From Cristatella mucedo (Eukaryota > Bryozoa > Phylactolaemata > Cristatellidae): a stretch of DNA of 64,000 bases. Below are positions 34,991 through 46,445 of this stretch, in pieces. The position numbers and the translations under genes were made by a program. The stretch lies in assembly GCA_009760855.2 (NCBI GenBank), contig WPIO01000172.1:30001-94000 (forward strand). Direction: 5' to 3'. Below the pieces are notes generated by a model, which was given only the letters and a program-made list of their open reading frames with translations, was not told where the DNA came from and did no database searches. The stretch's first letter is position 1. Every line of letters starts with the position of its first letter.

Positions 34991-36140
34991 GACTGCACCC
35001 TAGTTGGTCCGTACGGGTAACGCTAGAGGGCTGAACAGCCAGTGCCAGAAGTTGGCCCGTTCGGGCAATAGGCTTCGACATCTACCTCACGTTGCTGTGT
35101 GGTACCTAGCATTGCAGGATTAATCTCTTCGGGTGTAGGCCTGACGGCTTCCCGAAGAATCATCTGTCTTATCCAGCTTCCTGCATTCTGGGAGCTTGGG
35201 GTGGACCAACTTGACCGTCGATTTTACAGCATCGGTATCGTAAACTCCCTGACTAGGAGCAACCTCAAAGGAGATAATGAGAGAGGTAGAGAGTTTAAAC
35301 GCAGCTTCCTAACAAAAATCAAGTAACAGTCTTCGAAAGGCAGGCTACCCTCAAATCCTGGTAATAACGGAGACGCTTCCGGTAGAGCCGGATGAGGCAG
35401 TCTCCACCTCTTTCTGTATATCTATGCGTACGCTGTTTACAACGTCTGGGTGGCCACCATTATTCGTTTCAGCTGCAATCTACCGCTTTCAATAAGTCCC
35501 GGATCTCGCTTATTGGTGCAAATTTATTAGAATAAATCCGAAAAATTCATTATTTAAGAGTTAAATAATGATCCGTCAGATTACGTTTTTGCTTTTCGCA
35601 TCCGTCGCTAGCACAACTATGTAAAGTAGCTGTTCTGGCGCACCTCTAAGTGGCTCCTCCCTCGCGCACGTGTGCTGTAGCAGGAGCCGCTGTGGGAGCT
35701 GGCGTATTCTGACTATTGCTCTGGAGGTCGCGTATTTTGCTGTCAGCACTACTGCTAGGTCAACTGCGCCATCAAACACCTTCGTAAGAGGAGCACATCG
35801 CGACTGGTGGAGTCGCCAACGACGCTCCTGTTTGAGACGGTAATTGTTAACAATTCACACTTCACGACCCAGGTCGTGCATTCGAGTCCTGCAGCAGCCG
35901 TTAGTCTTTTGTGTGCCCTGACTACTTGCCTTAGCATGGTTATTATGTGCTTGTGCCAGCTTCCCTCAGGAGGACGCCATGCTTTTCATTATCTAGTCGT
36001 CCTTGCTTCTCTGGTAGCGTGTAGCTGTGAAGCGCCCAATTAGATTAGCGATTAGAGATTCAAGTCTTCTCTGGGCTCTCACTAAAGACCTATTCATATT
36101 ACCATAAGGATGAATACTGTGCGTCCTGCATCAAGCATTT
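34991..36140. other. Unannotated stretch with a hairpin and tRNA-like box
   Basis: A nested hairpin lies at 35370-35406 (GGAGAC/GTCTCC outside, TCCGG/CCGGA inside). Near 35865-35900, CAGGTCGTGCATTCGAGTCC resembles the B-box region of SINE family 2. A 75-codon frame at 35099-35326 is unrecognised. Nothing else is supportable. Confidence 0.35.
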
Positions 36141-36144
36141 AGGC

Positions 36145-36168
36145 TAGAGAGAGAGAGAGAGAGAGAGT
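36145..36168. repeat. (GA)n microsatellite
   Basis: About 12 GA units, immediately before a LINE 3' end. Confidence 0.9.
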
Positions 36169-36176
36169 ACAAGGTG

Positions 36177-36570
36177 GATCTCCCTCCCGACCTGCGTCAG
36201 AACAGCCCCTGACCTGACCACATTTAAAAAGAACTAAAAAACACACCTATTTAGGACAGCATTTAGTGGGTCCCTGTGATTCGTCCTTCATGCGCTAATG
36301 CGTGCTGACACTGTGCATGCTGCCACTAACCACATTTGCATGCTGACCCTGTGCATGTCACCCCTAACCATGTTATCTATTTTGTTTGTTTTTCAAGCAT
36401 GATTTTACTTACCATTCAATTGCATTTCCCTTTGCAGCAAATGTAAAGTGCCTAGAAAGAGATTAAGTTCTCTGAGAGCACTTTATAAAGGGCATTATTT
36501 TTTATTTTTTATGGTTGGCTTACATATTTGCTCTCTGAGGGTGCTTTATCAAACGTATTATTACTGTTAT
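36177..36570 (+). mobile_element. LINE 3' end
   Basis: It starts within the C-terminal coding part (CTCCCTCCCGACCTGCGTCA), then has the 3' UTR and a hairpin with GTAAAGTGCC pairing to GAGCACTTTA at 36448-36486. A second, partial copy of the final hairpin half with its ATT tail follows at 36535-36572. Confidence 0.9.
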
Positions 36571-36572
36571 TA

Positions 36573-37088
36573 GGCTAGCCCTTCCGGTCCCCTTTCAAAT
36601 ACCGGTGAAGCCCTAGCCCCGTGTCACCTGACAAATGCCGCGTGTTGCCCATATCGAAAGCTATCGATGCTGCTGCCTTAGTCTGTTAAAGCACTGCTTT
36701 TGGTCAAGCAGACAACAAGTCAGCACAGCTGCTGTAGACGTCTATTATAGGGGGGGGGGGCTGAGTTGAGCAGCCGAGCTGTGCATGCTGCCTTCCTGGT
36801 CGGTGGCAAACCCTTGCTCGAACGCTATTGGTGAATGAGCTGTGCCTTTTAAACGATCCTGGCTGCCTCTAACTAAATTTGCTGCCTGTCCATTCAGCGT
36901 TAGTGGCTTAGCAGAATTACAGGCACACTTGGCTGATGCAGGTTATGGAAGTTCATGCCGGATGCTGTTTCTTGTCTTCGAGTGACCTTGAAACGAAAAT
37001 CCTTCGCCGCCTGCATGCTTTTTTCAGCGTTTATAGCTTATTTCTGAATGGTTACTACTCGCTGTAGAGTCGAGAGAGAACTTTCTCG
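36573..37088 (+). promoter_or_regulatory. Upstream region of the C2H2 gene
   Basis: No element is recognised. A run of 10 G is at 36749-36758. The presumed promoter and 5' UTR of the zinc-finger gene must lie here, but I see no clear TATA box. Confidence 0.3.
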
Positions 37089-37580
37089 ATGGATGCGGCA
37101 GCGGCGGTCGAAACTGTACGCGAGCTCCACGCTTGCGGGCAGTGTGGGAAGAAGTTTCTCCACGCTGGCCACCTCAATCGTCACGAGCTCAGTCACACTG
37201 GCATGAAGCCGCACGAGTGCGAGCAATGCAAGCGGAAGTTCACTCAGGCGAGCCATTTGAAAGTGCACCGGCTAACTCATACCGGCACGAAGCCGTACGC
37301 CTGCGATAAGTGCGGGCAGTGGTTCTCCCAATCCAGCCATTTGAGAGGTCATCAGCTGACCCACACCGGGGAGAAACGCCACGCCTGCGACGTCTGTGGA
37401 AACTGGTTCGGGCGGTCCTTCCACTTGAAGCTGCACATGAGGACGCACACGGGCGACAAGCCGCACGCATGCAGCGAGTGTGGCAGGGGTTTCGCGAGTC
37501 CGAGCAACCTCCGAGCTCACATGAGGACACATTCGGGTAAAAAGCATCCTGCAAACGCTCGTGCGCTGGCCTCGATATGA
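37089..37580 (+). CDS. C2H2 zinc-finger protein, five fingers, intronless
   Basis: The 163-residue open frame starts at the first ATG (MDAAAAVETVRELHACGQC) and ends with TGA. Five consecutive C2H2 fingers begin at residues 16, 44, 72, 100 and 128. Each has CxxC, the F/L core and HxxxH, joined by linkers close to the TGEKP consensus (TGMKPHE, TGTKPYA, TGEKRHA, TGDKPHA), and the last is followed by SGKKHP. Such arrays bind DNA in the nucleus as transcription regulators. There is no KRAB, SCAN or BTB domain and the N-terminal lead is only 15 residues, so it could be one exon of a larger gene or a retrocopy. It is the only complete undamaged protein gene in the window. Confidence 0.85.
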   Translation: MDAAAAVETVRELHACGQCGKKFLHAGHLNRHELSHTGMKPHECEQCKRKFTQASHLKVHRLTHTGTKPYACDKCGQWFSQSSHLRGHQLTHTGEKRHACDVCGNWFGRSFHLKLHMRTHTGDKPHACSECGRGFASPSNLRAHMRTHSGKKHPANARALASI

Positions 37581-38215
37581 GTTCTCCGTCGCCTGCACGT
37601 GCAGCCGTCCCAAAATGAGCTAGTCTGAAAGTGCATAGACTGAACAACACTGGTCAAAAACAAGACTCTTGTGCTGAATGCGAGCGGGTACAGCTGTGTG
37701 ACAGAGTGGGACAACGACAGCACTGACTCGTCAGATGAAGCGAAACTCGCGGCGCCTCAAGTGCTTTCTGATGATCCGTGGTTGCCGATTCTTTACAATT
37801 GAACGTTTGGAGAAGCGTCTGCTGATGCACACTAGGCACAAGACTTGTTGCTCGGTTCGATAAGTTGCATCTGGCAAGAAGCCTTAATAAGTTTATGCTG
37901 ACTGGTGGTGCTGTCAAAGCGAGCAGAGCCTGAAGACTCGCATCTGTTCCAAGCAGAACTCGACTGGTCTCTGTGCACAAGCAACTGCATCGGTCCCAAC
38001 TACGAAGCAATCAGATTGGGACCATGCAGTTGCAGCTTGCTTTTCTGTCTCATTTGGTGCTGCTGAGTTCGCTCTGAAAGCGTTTAGCCGTATCGTTAGT
38101 AAAGTATGTGTAAGCACTCTGCTTCTTATGCTTTTTGAAGCGCGAAGCATAACTTTGAGTTGGGAAGGTAACTACTAAATGATAATTAAAAAAATGCATG
38201 GCCATGCATTAAAAC
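37581..38215 (+). other. 3' flank of the C2H2 gene, possible eroded finger remnants
   Basis: Pieces resembling degraded finger-like spacing (for example LEKRLLMHTRHKT near 37810) occur in a frame with stops. They may be decayed extra fingers or coincidence. Confidence 0.25.
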
Positions 38216-38224
38216 TGAGCTTCG

Positions 38225-38400
38225 TGTGATGTAGCTGTGCATGTCATGTCACCCCTAAGCATGGTTATCTTGTTGTTTATTGAGCATGCTACTACTAACC
38301 AGTCGATCATGTTTCATTTGCATCAAATGTAAAGCGCCTCGAAAGAAATTGAGTTATCTGAGGGCGCTATATCAAATGTATTATTATTAATATTATTATT
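38225..38400 (+). mobile_element. LINE 3' end
   Basis: 3' UTR landmarks (CATGTCACCCCTAAGCATGG), hairpin GTAAAGCGCCTCG...GAGGGCGCTA and (ATT)n tail. Confidence 0.85.
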
Positions 38401-38409
38401 AAAAAGGCT

Positions 38410-39000
38410 GGCGATAGGCTGCTCTTTAAGATGACAACACCGGATCAGGGGAACTTGATAATGATATTCCTACTGCCGTTCTTATCAAAGACACTGGAAC
38501 GAGTAATGGCAGACCAATTAATCTCTAAAGTCAAAACTTCAAACCTATCAAGAAAGCTCCGCTTATATTTTGTAGTTAATCATTTCTATTTTAGTACTGC
38601 AGTGGTGTATTGCAACGTTCTCAGGAATGCAAAGTAAGTAGAGGCTCTCTGTGCGCTTGTCTTGCAGGATCTTTGAGCAGTTGTGATATGATTGATCGCC
38701 AGGTCCATCTTGACCGTCTAGCATCTCGCCTAGGTAACACTGGTACAGCATGCAATGGTCAAGGTGCTATCTTACTGGGAGAATCCAGAGCAATGATGTC
38801 TACGGGCAACAGTCATCCGAGGAACCAAAGGACAGGTTATCTCAGCGATCTGTGCCCTGTCCACTACTTCACAATGTATACAGCCTTCTTCCCACCATAA
38901 TCGCCAAGCACACTCGAGGCTTTCTATCTTATGCATACGACAGAGCTGCTCCTGTGCTTTGATCCTACCCGGCCTTTCAGAACGTCAAGTTCTCAGCTTT
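38410..39000 (+). mobile_element. LINE reverse transcriptase fragment
   Basis: Plus-strand residues LSKTLERVMADQL at 38485-38525 are followed by a DMIDRQVHLDRLASRLGNTG segment at 38690-38745 and later pieces to about 38960, in shifting frames. Confidence 0.8.
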
Positions 39001-39974
39001 CTTTCTGCTTGTGTTGCTAATATTTGAACTTGGATGGTGGCAAACTTAACTCAATTGCACAAAAACAATATGCTAATTACAGGGCAAATAGAGCTGTCGT
39101 TACCACCATTGATCGCACGATCGTGCAAACTAATTCTTGGCAAAGACGGAGGCAAGATTGAACAAACGACCGATCGTAGGGGCTGTCACTGGCACGCGTG
39201 TTTCATTATTTGAAAGCATGGCACAGAACTAGATCGGCGTAATAATTACAGCGCTTCACGAGGGTTGCTAACTATAAATGCTACGACCTCATCGTATAAG
39301 ACTCAAATAATAAAGTAGCGGACGATCCTCACAGGGAGGAGCATCTCGAGGTCACTATTTCCCTTATCTCCCGACCAAAAGCAACTTTCCGATTACCACT
39401 GAGCGGGTCTAGTTAGTAGGACGCAAGCCGTAGGTGGATAACTGGCCTACACGAAGAAAGACGGAAGCAGGACTGAAGCAGGCCTACCGTGTAAATGCTG
39501 CTTTGCGTGTAAACGGTGCTTTTGGGCAGGGATATTGCATGCAACTTCACCCGTGTATTTGTGACATCCCCTCCCGGCTTCTATAACTCACTATTAGCAG
39601 ATGTTTGGTCTATGCAATTAGGCGCTTACAGAGGTTAAACATCTGCAGCTAGACTCGTCTCTCGGGAAAGAGTTGTAAATTCCACTTCACATTTCATTCT
39701 CCGACTGAACTCTACCAATCAGAAATTCTTCCCAGTAAAACCACGAATCGTTCCACCCGTTCTTCCAACTCAAGTCGTTCGGCGGCGCCTCTAACCAACC
39801 TCAAACCCTTTAGAGATGGTACGTTCAGTTCGAATGCTTTAAAAGCCTGGAACTCATGATGCTTCCTGATTTGCGAACATTTACAGAGAAGCTAAATAAC
39901 GCTTCTCGCAGTATTGTTGTCTCAACATGTGTTTGCGAGAATTTATCCGTGTGCTTGTGCTTGCTAACGCTGTA
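39000..39974 (+). mobile_element. Old LINE C-terminal remnants
   Basis: Weak plus-strand matches to the LINE C-terminal region occur from about 39540 (TTTGTGACATCCC, TTCTATAACTCACT) to 39970. 39000-39480 is unassigned. Confidence 0.5.
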
Positions 39975-41533
39975 TATGCTAATAATAATAATAATAATAA
40001 TATTGCACTTGATAAAGCGCCCTCAGAGAACTTAATCTCTTTCTAGGCGCTTTACATTTGCTGCGAAGTGATACGCAATAGAATAGTAAGTAAAATCATG
40101 CTTGAAAAACAAACAAAATGAATAACATGGTTAGGGGTTACATGCACTGGGTCAGCATGCAAATGTGGTTAGTGGCAGCATGAACAGTGTCAGCACGCAT
40201 AAGCACATCGAGGACGAATCACAAGGACCCACTAAATGCTGTCCTAAATAGGTATGTTTTTAAGTTTCTTTTAAATGTGGTCAGGTCAGGGGTTGTTCTG
40301 ATGCAGGTCGGGAGGGAGTTCCAGGCTGTGGGAGCATACGAGCTAAATGCACGGTCTCCAAAGGATTTAAGGTTTGTACGAGGTATTTCTAGACTGTTGG
40401 ATTCCGAAAAGCGAGTGGTACGATGCTTTGCCTGATGGGGTAGTATCTCTGAAAGATAGGCTGGAGCCATAGAATGAAGAGACCTAAAAGTGAGCGACAA
40501 AACCTTGAAGTCAATCCGTTGCTTGACTGGTAACCAGTGCAGGTCGGCGAGAAGTGGAGTAATGTGGCAACTGCGACGCTCACGACAGACAAGCCTAGCT
40601 GCAGAGTTTTGCACCAGCTGCAATCGCCTGATCGCACATGCTGGTAGGCCAGTAAGCAGTGAGTTGCAGAAGTCGAGACGAGATGTCACGAATGCATGGA
40701 CCAACTTGGACGTGGTATCCTTATCTAAACAAGCCCTAATTTTAGCAATGTTATGAAGCTGAAAATAGGCTGATTTGACTGTGGAGCTGATGTGGTCGTC
40801 TAACGAGAGGTCGCTTTGGAATATGACACCTAGATTTCGAGCTGATGCAACTGGAGATATGCTGGCAGAGCCAATTTTGAAAGTCAGCCTTTCCAATTTC
40901 TGAATAACACTAGGTTTGCCCATAACTAGTAAGTTAGTTTTATCATCGTTTAGTTTTAGAAAATTTGCTGCCATCCATGATCGGATGTCATCAATGCATG
41001 CAGCAAGTGAGTTGAGAGAATTTGAGGTGCTCGAAGGCTGGGAGGGATCAAAGCAAAGGTACAACTCAGTGTCATCTGCATAGAAGTGAAAGCCTAGATT
41101 GTGCTTGGCAATCACATCAGCAAGAGGGAGAGTATAAACGGTGAAAAGGACCGGACCTAGCACAGAGCCCTGAGGTACTCCATATTTTAGAGGTACTTCA
41201 GATGATCTTTGTCCATTCACGTCAACACTCTGGAGTCTCCCACTGAGATAGGACCTGAACCACTGCAGAGCAGTGCCAGTGATGCCCAGGCGAGATGAGA
41301 GGCGCTCTAGAAGTACTTTGTGATCGATGGTATCAAAAGCTGCCGAAAGATCGAGCAAAACAAGAAGAGACACTCTACCCATGTCTGCATTCGTAAGTAG
41401 GTCGTTGTATACCCGAAGCAATGCTGACTCTGTGGAGTGATTAGCTCTAAAGCCAGACTGGAACTTACTAGCAAGGTGTGAGGTTTCGATATACGAGTTC
41501 AGCTGGTCTGCCACGACCCGTTCCAGTGTCTTT
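39975..41533 (-). mobile_element. CR1/L2-like LINE, second recent copy
   Basis: The frame is open from the 5' truncation at about 41533 to 40219, with LLDLSAAFDTIDH, GVPQGSVLGP and FHFYADDTELY, ending FRTAFSGSL. The 3' UTR, hairpin and an (ATT)n tail follow. It differs from 14845-16477 at about six positions over the shared length. GCTAA occurs at both junctions, a possible short target duplication. Confidence 0.95.
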
Positions 41534-41574
41534 GCTATAGCTAACAATAGAGATGCTCCCTTAACATCGCTATG

Positions 41575-41650
41575 TAAGGTTGCCTAGATAGAGACTTAGC
41601 TCTCTTGGGGTGCTATATAAATGTATTTTTAATATTACATACATTATTAC
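41575..41650 (+). mobile_element. SINE/LINE hairpin tail fragment
   Basis: TTAGCTCTCTTGGGGTGCTA followed by TATAAATGTATTTTTAATATT matches the tail of SINE family 1. Confidence 0.6.
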
Positions 41651-42640
41651 TACCATATGTAGAGCTTTTCTGAATGATTAGGGACACGCCTACTGTCAAG
41701 CAAATATTCGTGCGTGAGACTAATTTACTTCCCTGCCACAGTAACTTATCTGTATCAGAATATAGATCAGGAAAGAATTTAAGCAGGTAAGTTAAATTTT
41801 AGAAACAGGTAGCTTCTTCATTTTAATACAGACTTGCGAAGAGTCAGTCTCACGACCAAATGTCCTCAAGCACATACATGTACTGCAATCCGTTTACTGG
41901 ATTAGGAAATCGTCTTCTGAAATAAAACCATCTACCATTCGCCGCTACTTCGGCCGTTCTGGATTATCTGTGGGCAGTACAGAGCAGGAAGTGTCAGACA
42001 CCTGCGTCACGGAGTTCCGGTTCCGGCCAGTGGACGTGCACTCGGAGCTTCTCGAGCCCGTCACTCATTTCACTCGTGTCCTTCTCAGCACTTTCTTCTC
42101 CGCTAAGCTAGGCGACGAAGGCAGCTTTGATGAGAACACGAATTCGATTGACTTCAGCACGCCTGACTAAGACCTAGTTAATGAAGTTAGTTAAAGATGA
42201 AGTGGAAGGTAAAGAGATGTCGGACGACGAAGTGTCGCGCTTGATCTATGCCACCCACAATTCCCCACTCGCCACCCATAATTCTCCACTGATGGAAAGC
42301 TAGAGAATGGGCGGGCGGTGGTGTATGTGCGTATGTATGTATGTATGCGTATGTATGTCCACCTGCTCTACTCTGTGGTTCAGGGAAGAATATCTCTGGT
42401 GTCATAGAGCTCCAGAAAGTAGCTAGTGTGAGTGCCAAGTTTCCATTAGTGTAATTTCATCTCTCGTTTCATACAGCTGTCGCCGTGTGCATGCCGATGC
42501 ACAATGAAGCTTGGTTTATCACTTGCGTTTATTTTACGTTGGAACCTGTATATAAGTACTGCTCCTCTAAAAGCGAAGCTTTTAGTGGATCCCATGTGGG
42601 ATAGAGCTTGTAGGTCCGTATTGTTTTATAAGCCATTTTC
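41650..42640. other. Unannotated stretch
   Basis: An open frame at 41970-42170 (66 codons) is the best coding-like piece but I do not recognise it. A (TATG)n-like short repeat is at 42325-42360. AAAAGCGAAGCTTTTA at 42570 is a small palindrome. Confidence 0.3.
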
Positions 42641-42759
42641 TATACTCTTGAAATATATGAAAATAGGACTGAACATGTATTGCTAAGGTATACAAATTGT
42701 GTTACATTGTGTAACTGGTTTGGCTGAAGCAGCTCTGGCCCTATTTGATAATTGCTCGT

Positions 42760-42880
42760 CCGATCGTATTCGACCATGTCCAGTTTGACCGATCGTCTCC
42801 AGTCTGTCTGATCTAATCCAGGCGTGTCCACTGCGTTCGGTCGTGCCCGATCGTGTCCAGCATGTCCAGCATGGCTGTCA
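42760..42880. repeat. Degenerate short tandem repeat (GTCCAG-type)
   Basis: CGATCGT, TGTCCAG and related words recur about every 10-20 bases between about 42760 and 42880, a decayed minisatellite. Confidence 0.6.
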
Positions 42881-43225
42881 TAATGTTGATCCAGCAGTCC
42901 AGTCTCCTGGGGTGCTACTCAAGAGGTCTTTCCTCGGCCAGTGCAGTTCTCCGTGCCTCGCTTTTGTGCCATAGAAAGTATTTTGGGCTCGTGGTATCGG
43001 CTGCCACTTCTTCGCCGACGACATCTAACTATAATTGTCATTCAATTCGCCACAATCAGCTCGTTTCAAGTTCTGCGGTGGGCATTAATATTTCGGATAC
43101 AGAGGAAGATTCCATAAAGCATGCACGGCAATTAGTTAGATCCTTTAGACCAGTTCAGCCTCCCCGTGCCCTTCGACCCAATGAGGAGTTGCTTGAAACG
43201 AGGGTACTGTGCTTGCTTTTAAGGA
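42881..43225. other. Unannotated stretch
   Basis: A plus-strand frame at 42853-43305 is open for 150 codons but has no recognisable domain and ends in the following SINE remnant. Confidence 0.3.
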
Positions 43226-43310
43226 CCACAGTCATGGGCTGGAATCCTTCGGTGCATGTAAAGAACCTGGATAGATTAAATTATCTTGGAGTGCTATACA
43301 AATAGATTAT
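43226..43310 (+). mobile_element. SINE family 1, 3' half
   Basis: AGTCATGGGCTGGAATCC resembles the B-box region, followed by GTAAAGAACCTGGATAGATT and TTGGAGTGCTATACAAATAGA, matching the SINE tail. Confidence 0.6.
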
Positions 43311-44089
43311 ATCATAAATTAGCTATTCCGTTTGCTCGGCGATTTTAACCCGCTGAAATTACTTTCACAGCTCTTATTGTTACTCAAAAAGGTATTCTTG
43401 CATGCTTGCTGTCGACTCTCTGTCGCATACTTTTTCGCCGCCTCGTGGGTTCAGACTTCTACGCTAAAGAATTCTTCGACTGTTCTAACGTTAGCATACT
43501 TCCCATACTTGCAGTAGCTGACTGACTGACAAACCACCTTATCGGCTGCGGCGGCTATACAACCGGCAGCATAGCTTGGTCAGGCTAATGCCAGTTGTCA
43601 GCTATTATTAGGCATTTCTTCCTTTATAAGTACTACCGATTACTTTCACCTATAGCTAGAGATTCTCCTTCCCTATCTCCCCAGTTTCCAGGTGTAGACA
43701 TATACTTTATGTAGTCATTGAACGTGGCTAGGTTCGTGTCAGACCCAGTTTATTACTGAAACGCGTTCAATTTGACCTTCATGAATTTCCCTTTTCAACT
43801 TTCTAGTAAAAAAAGATCCATATTTGAATGCGTACATAGACAGCATTCAGACTCGTCGGCTCTTCTGCAGGCACTCAGTTCTGACCTTCGCAACATCCAG
43901 GTCACACATGTAACGTCTTTTTACCAGTACAAGTGGGACTTTTTTCCATTAAAAACAAATTTGCGACTTACAAACTGCAAGTCAAATAATGTCAAAATTG
44001 AAAAAAACACCCTTTGCGTAACTATCTAGACTGCTCAACTTTTTCATATGGGATTAGCTAGTTTATATGATAATTTACATTAGCTGACC
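43311..44089. other. Unannotated stretch
   Basis: Nothing supportable. GCGACTTACAAACTGCAAG near 43970 might belong to the following DNA-transposon remnant. Confidence 0.3.
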
Positions 44090-44370
44090 TTAAACCCTAA
44101 AATTGTGAATTTCATACGTGCTGGATGGAACTGAAGATGATTCAGTGTCTGAGGAAAGTGACAATTTAGTCATTGGCAATGATATAGAAGATTATAGAGA
44201 TGTTAGCAGTAATACTGATGAAGAGTTTCTTGATTACTCTGATGATCAAGCAAATTTATGTTAATAAAAATTAGCTATATATTCAGTAATAGCATTTTGA
44301 ATTAGTTTTTTTAAAACGCCCATAAATTTAGGGTGCGACGTATACTTAAGTGCGACTTATGATCGTAGAA
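44090..44370 (+). mobile_element. Possible pogo-like DNA transposon 3' end
   Basis: An acidic C-terminal-like stretch (about 44122-44263, for example DNLVIGNDIEDYRDV) ends in a TAA. It is followed about 70 bases later by AGGGTGCGACGTATACTTAA and GTGCGACTTATGATC. Repeated GTGCGAC-TTAT words at the end and an acidic transposase tail are what pogo/Tigger-like elements show. No catalytic domain or left end is identified. Confidence 0.4.
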
Positions 44371-44554
44371 ATGTGGTATTGATGAGCATTTTACAGTTCT
44401 CTGCACCGTTGTAGGGTCGAAAGCACAAAGCACACTCGCCGTAAGATATTGCCGTCCTTGGTAACATAATGCTTTCGGATGCATTCGGTACAATTCCGTT
44501 ATGCAATTTCAAAATTTTTTCTGCAGGTTTCATTGTGCAAACCGTATGCGAGCG

Positions 44555-44740
44555 TGATATCCATACCCTGGGCATGTCACCGGTGACCATAATATTCATG
44601 TTGTTTATCAAGTATGACATTACTCACCATATAATGGCGTTTTTCTTTGCAGCAAATGTAAAGCGCCTTGAAAGATATTGAGTTGTCTGAGGGCGCTTTA
44701 TCAAGTGCATTATTTTTATTATTATTATTATTATTCATGA
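44555..44740 (+). mobile_element. LINE 3' end
   Basis: 3' UTR words (GGGCATGTCACCGGTGACC), hairpin GTAAAGCGCCTTG...GAGGGCGCTTTATC and an (ATT)n tail. Confidence 0.85.
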
Positions 44741-45454
44741 AATCCACTTGAATTGTCGGTCCTCTGCAAGACAATGCATTCTCAGCAAGTTCAGTTTTTG
44801 CCAACCTTGTTAATCACCAACCGCCAACCACCAGAATCTTCAACAACGGCTTGAAATCCTGAGCACCTGAGGCAAATGACCAGCGTACTTCCTACTTTCG
44901 ATTTTCTTTCGTTATTCCTCGGACGGTAGGGTGGCTTATCATGTAGTTACCAAGATACGCATGTGAACGACTAAAGAAAGAGAGAGACATTACTTAGGTG
45001 ATGGATCTGACGTTGTAGATACGCAAGATTCAGACCGCTGGAAGACCGCTGAGAGAAGACTGCGTACAGTTCGTTTCGACCTACAGCATTTCATTCAGCC
45101 TCAATGGAAGGACCTTTAAAGACTACGCCTCTTTCGGAACGAAGCTGTTAAGCCAGGCCCGCATGGCGACGATGCAGCTATCATGATTGCCCGACCGGAA
45201 AAGCACCGCACCGAAGCTTTGTATTATGGTGGCTGAGCAGAGGCAAACAACGTTAAAGTATTATTCAGAACTCTTGAATGTCTAGAATAAGAAAATATGA
45301 CAAACTACAAGCTCGCACTGTCGAACGTCCTGATATTTGTATTGCAGCTTATACGCGCACGGTATGAAGTCGCTGCTCGCCCGTCCGCTCACCGGATCTG
45401 CAGGCAACTGCAGCTCGAACGTTCCAAGTTTGTAGGTTCTACCAGGAAACGTTG
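44741..45454. other. Unannotated stretch
   Basis: No gene or element recognised. Confidence 0.3.
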
Positions 45455-45545
45455 ATGGTTACTCTGTGAAGGAGAACTTGCTGCTGCAACCAATTCTTAG
45501 AGCGATAGCACTGAGAATTTATCCACTGAGCTACCACAGCGATCC
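45455..45545 (-). other. tRNA-like pseudogene or SINE head
   Basis: On the minus strand GGTAGCTCAGTGGATAAATT is a good A-box/D-arm, followed by an anticodon-arm-like region. The T-arm is weak (GCAGCAAGTTCTCC). It is not a functional tRNA by eye. Confidence 0.4.
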
Positions 45546-45782
45546 AGGGCTGAAAGTAGAAGCACTCGGCTGCTAATGTCATCTACGTTTGTACGAGAGA
45601 TTCTGCGAATGTGCAATGCCAATGAGCAATGCGTACGAAATAAAAACGCGTTTTCAGGAATTTCATAGTGATTGAGTTACATAGTTGCCACATAGTTGCC
45701 ACAGCTCACAACCTCTGGCCAATCTCCACCTTAATCCAAGTGAAGCAATGCATCGGCTTCAAATATATTCTTCGCAATCTTC

Positions 45783-46445
45783 AATTTCATAAACTTTAGT
45801 TAATATAAATGGGTGGTAAAATCATACTCTTAGTGAAAAGCGTGAAAGATGAGCTCTTTGTCAAGACCTAACACTCTCATCCTGTGGCCTCATTGTAAGA
45901 CCTGAATGAGAGGTGCCGCAGTGCCATCACTTTAAAGTTACCTTCAAAAGACGATCACCAACGCCTCTTCTGATATTAAGCTAATATTTAGGGCAAGGGG
46001 CTATTAGCGGATAGGTAGCTGAATATTATACCAGTCTTGCACTCGCCAGGCTCTAACGATATTATTGATTATTGGCCCGCCATAAAGTAAGAAAATAGCC
46101 GTCCACTATTTTTTTCACCCAAACCACCTTGATTCTTTTCAAATAGAAGAAATGTGTTGCATGATTTCGCTTGGGTATGGAAGCCTCGGCGTGTTTTCTC
46201 AGTCGCCCAGCCTATGCATTCTTGCATGTAAATTATTAATGCTCTCCCAGCAAGCAGTTACGTGGGAGCAGGCAGATCACTGAAGCTGGCTCACAGGAAC
46301 GTGTATTCTCGTAAGCGCCTGCAACGCTCCCCAAACGCAAACCGTTCTCTCTCTCTCCTCGGCCTGCATTCCCTCCACTCCCATGGACTCCCTTCCTGCC
46401 ACAGATCATCCTCGTGGATTAGATGGCGGACAAAGCCGGCCTGTG
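45783..46445 (+). repeat. Duplicated segment, copy 1
   Basis: It aligns with 55648-55965 plus 57290-57640 through landmarks AAAGATGAGCTCTTTGTC, CGCCTCTTCTGATA, TATGGAAGCCTCGGCGTG and CACAGATCATCCTC (CACAGATCATGCTC). It is uninterrupted here. It may be an old transposon or a segmental duplication. Confidence 0.85.

Noticed and set aside
41970-42170. 66-codon frame as a possible host exon.
   Set aside because: No recognisable motif, no good splice sites and no paralogue in the window.
45455-45545. A true tRNA gene on the minus strand.
   Set aside because: The A-box side is good but the T-arm/B-box does not fit, and the acceptor stem does not pair by eye.
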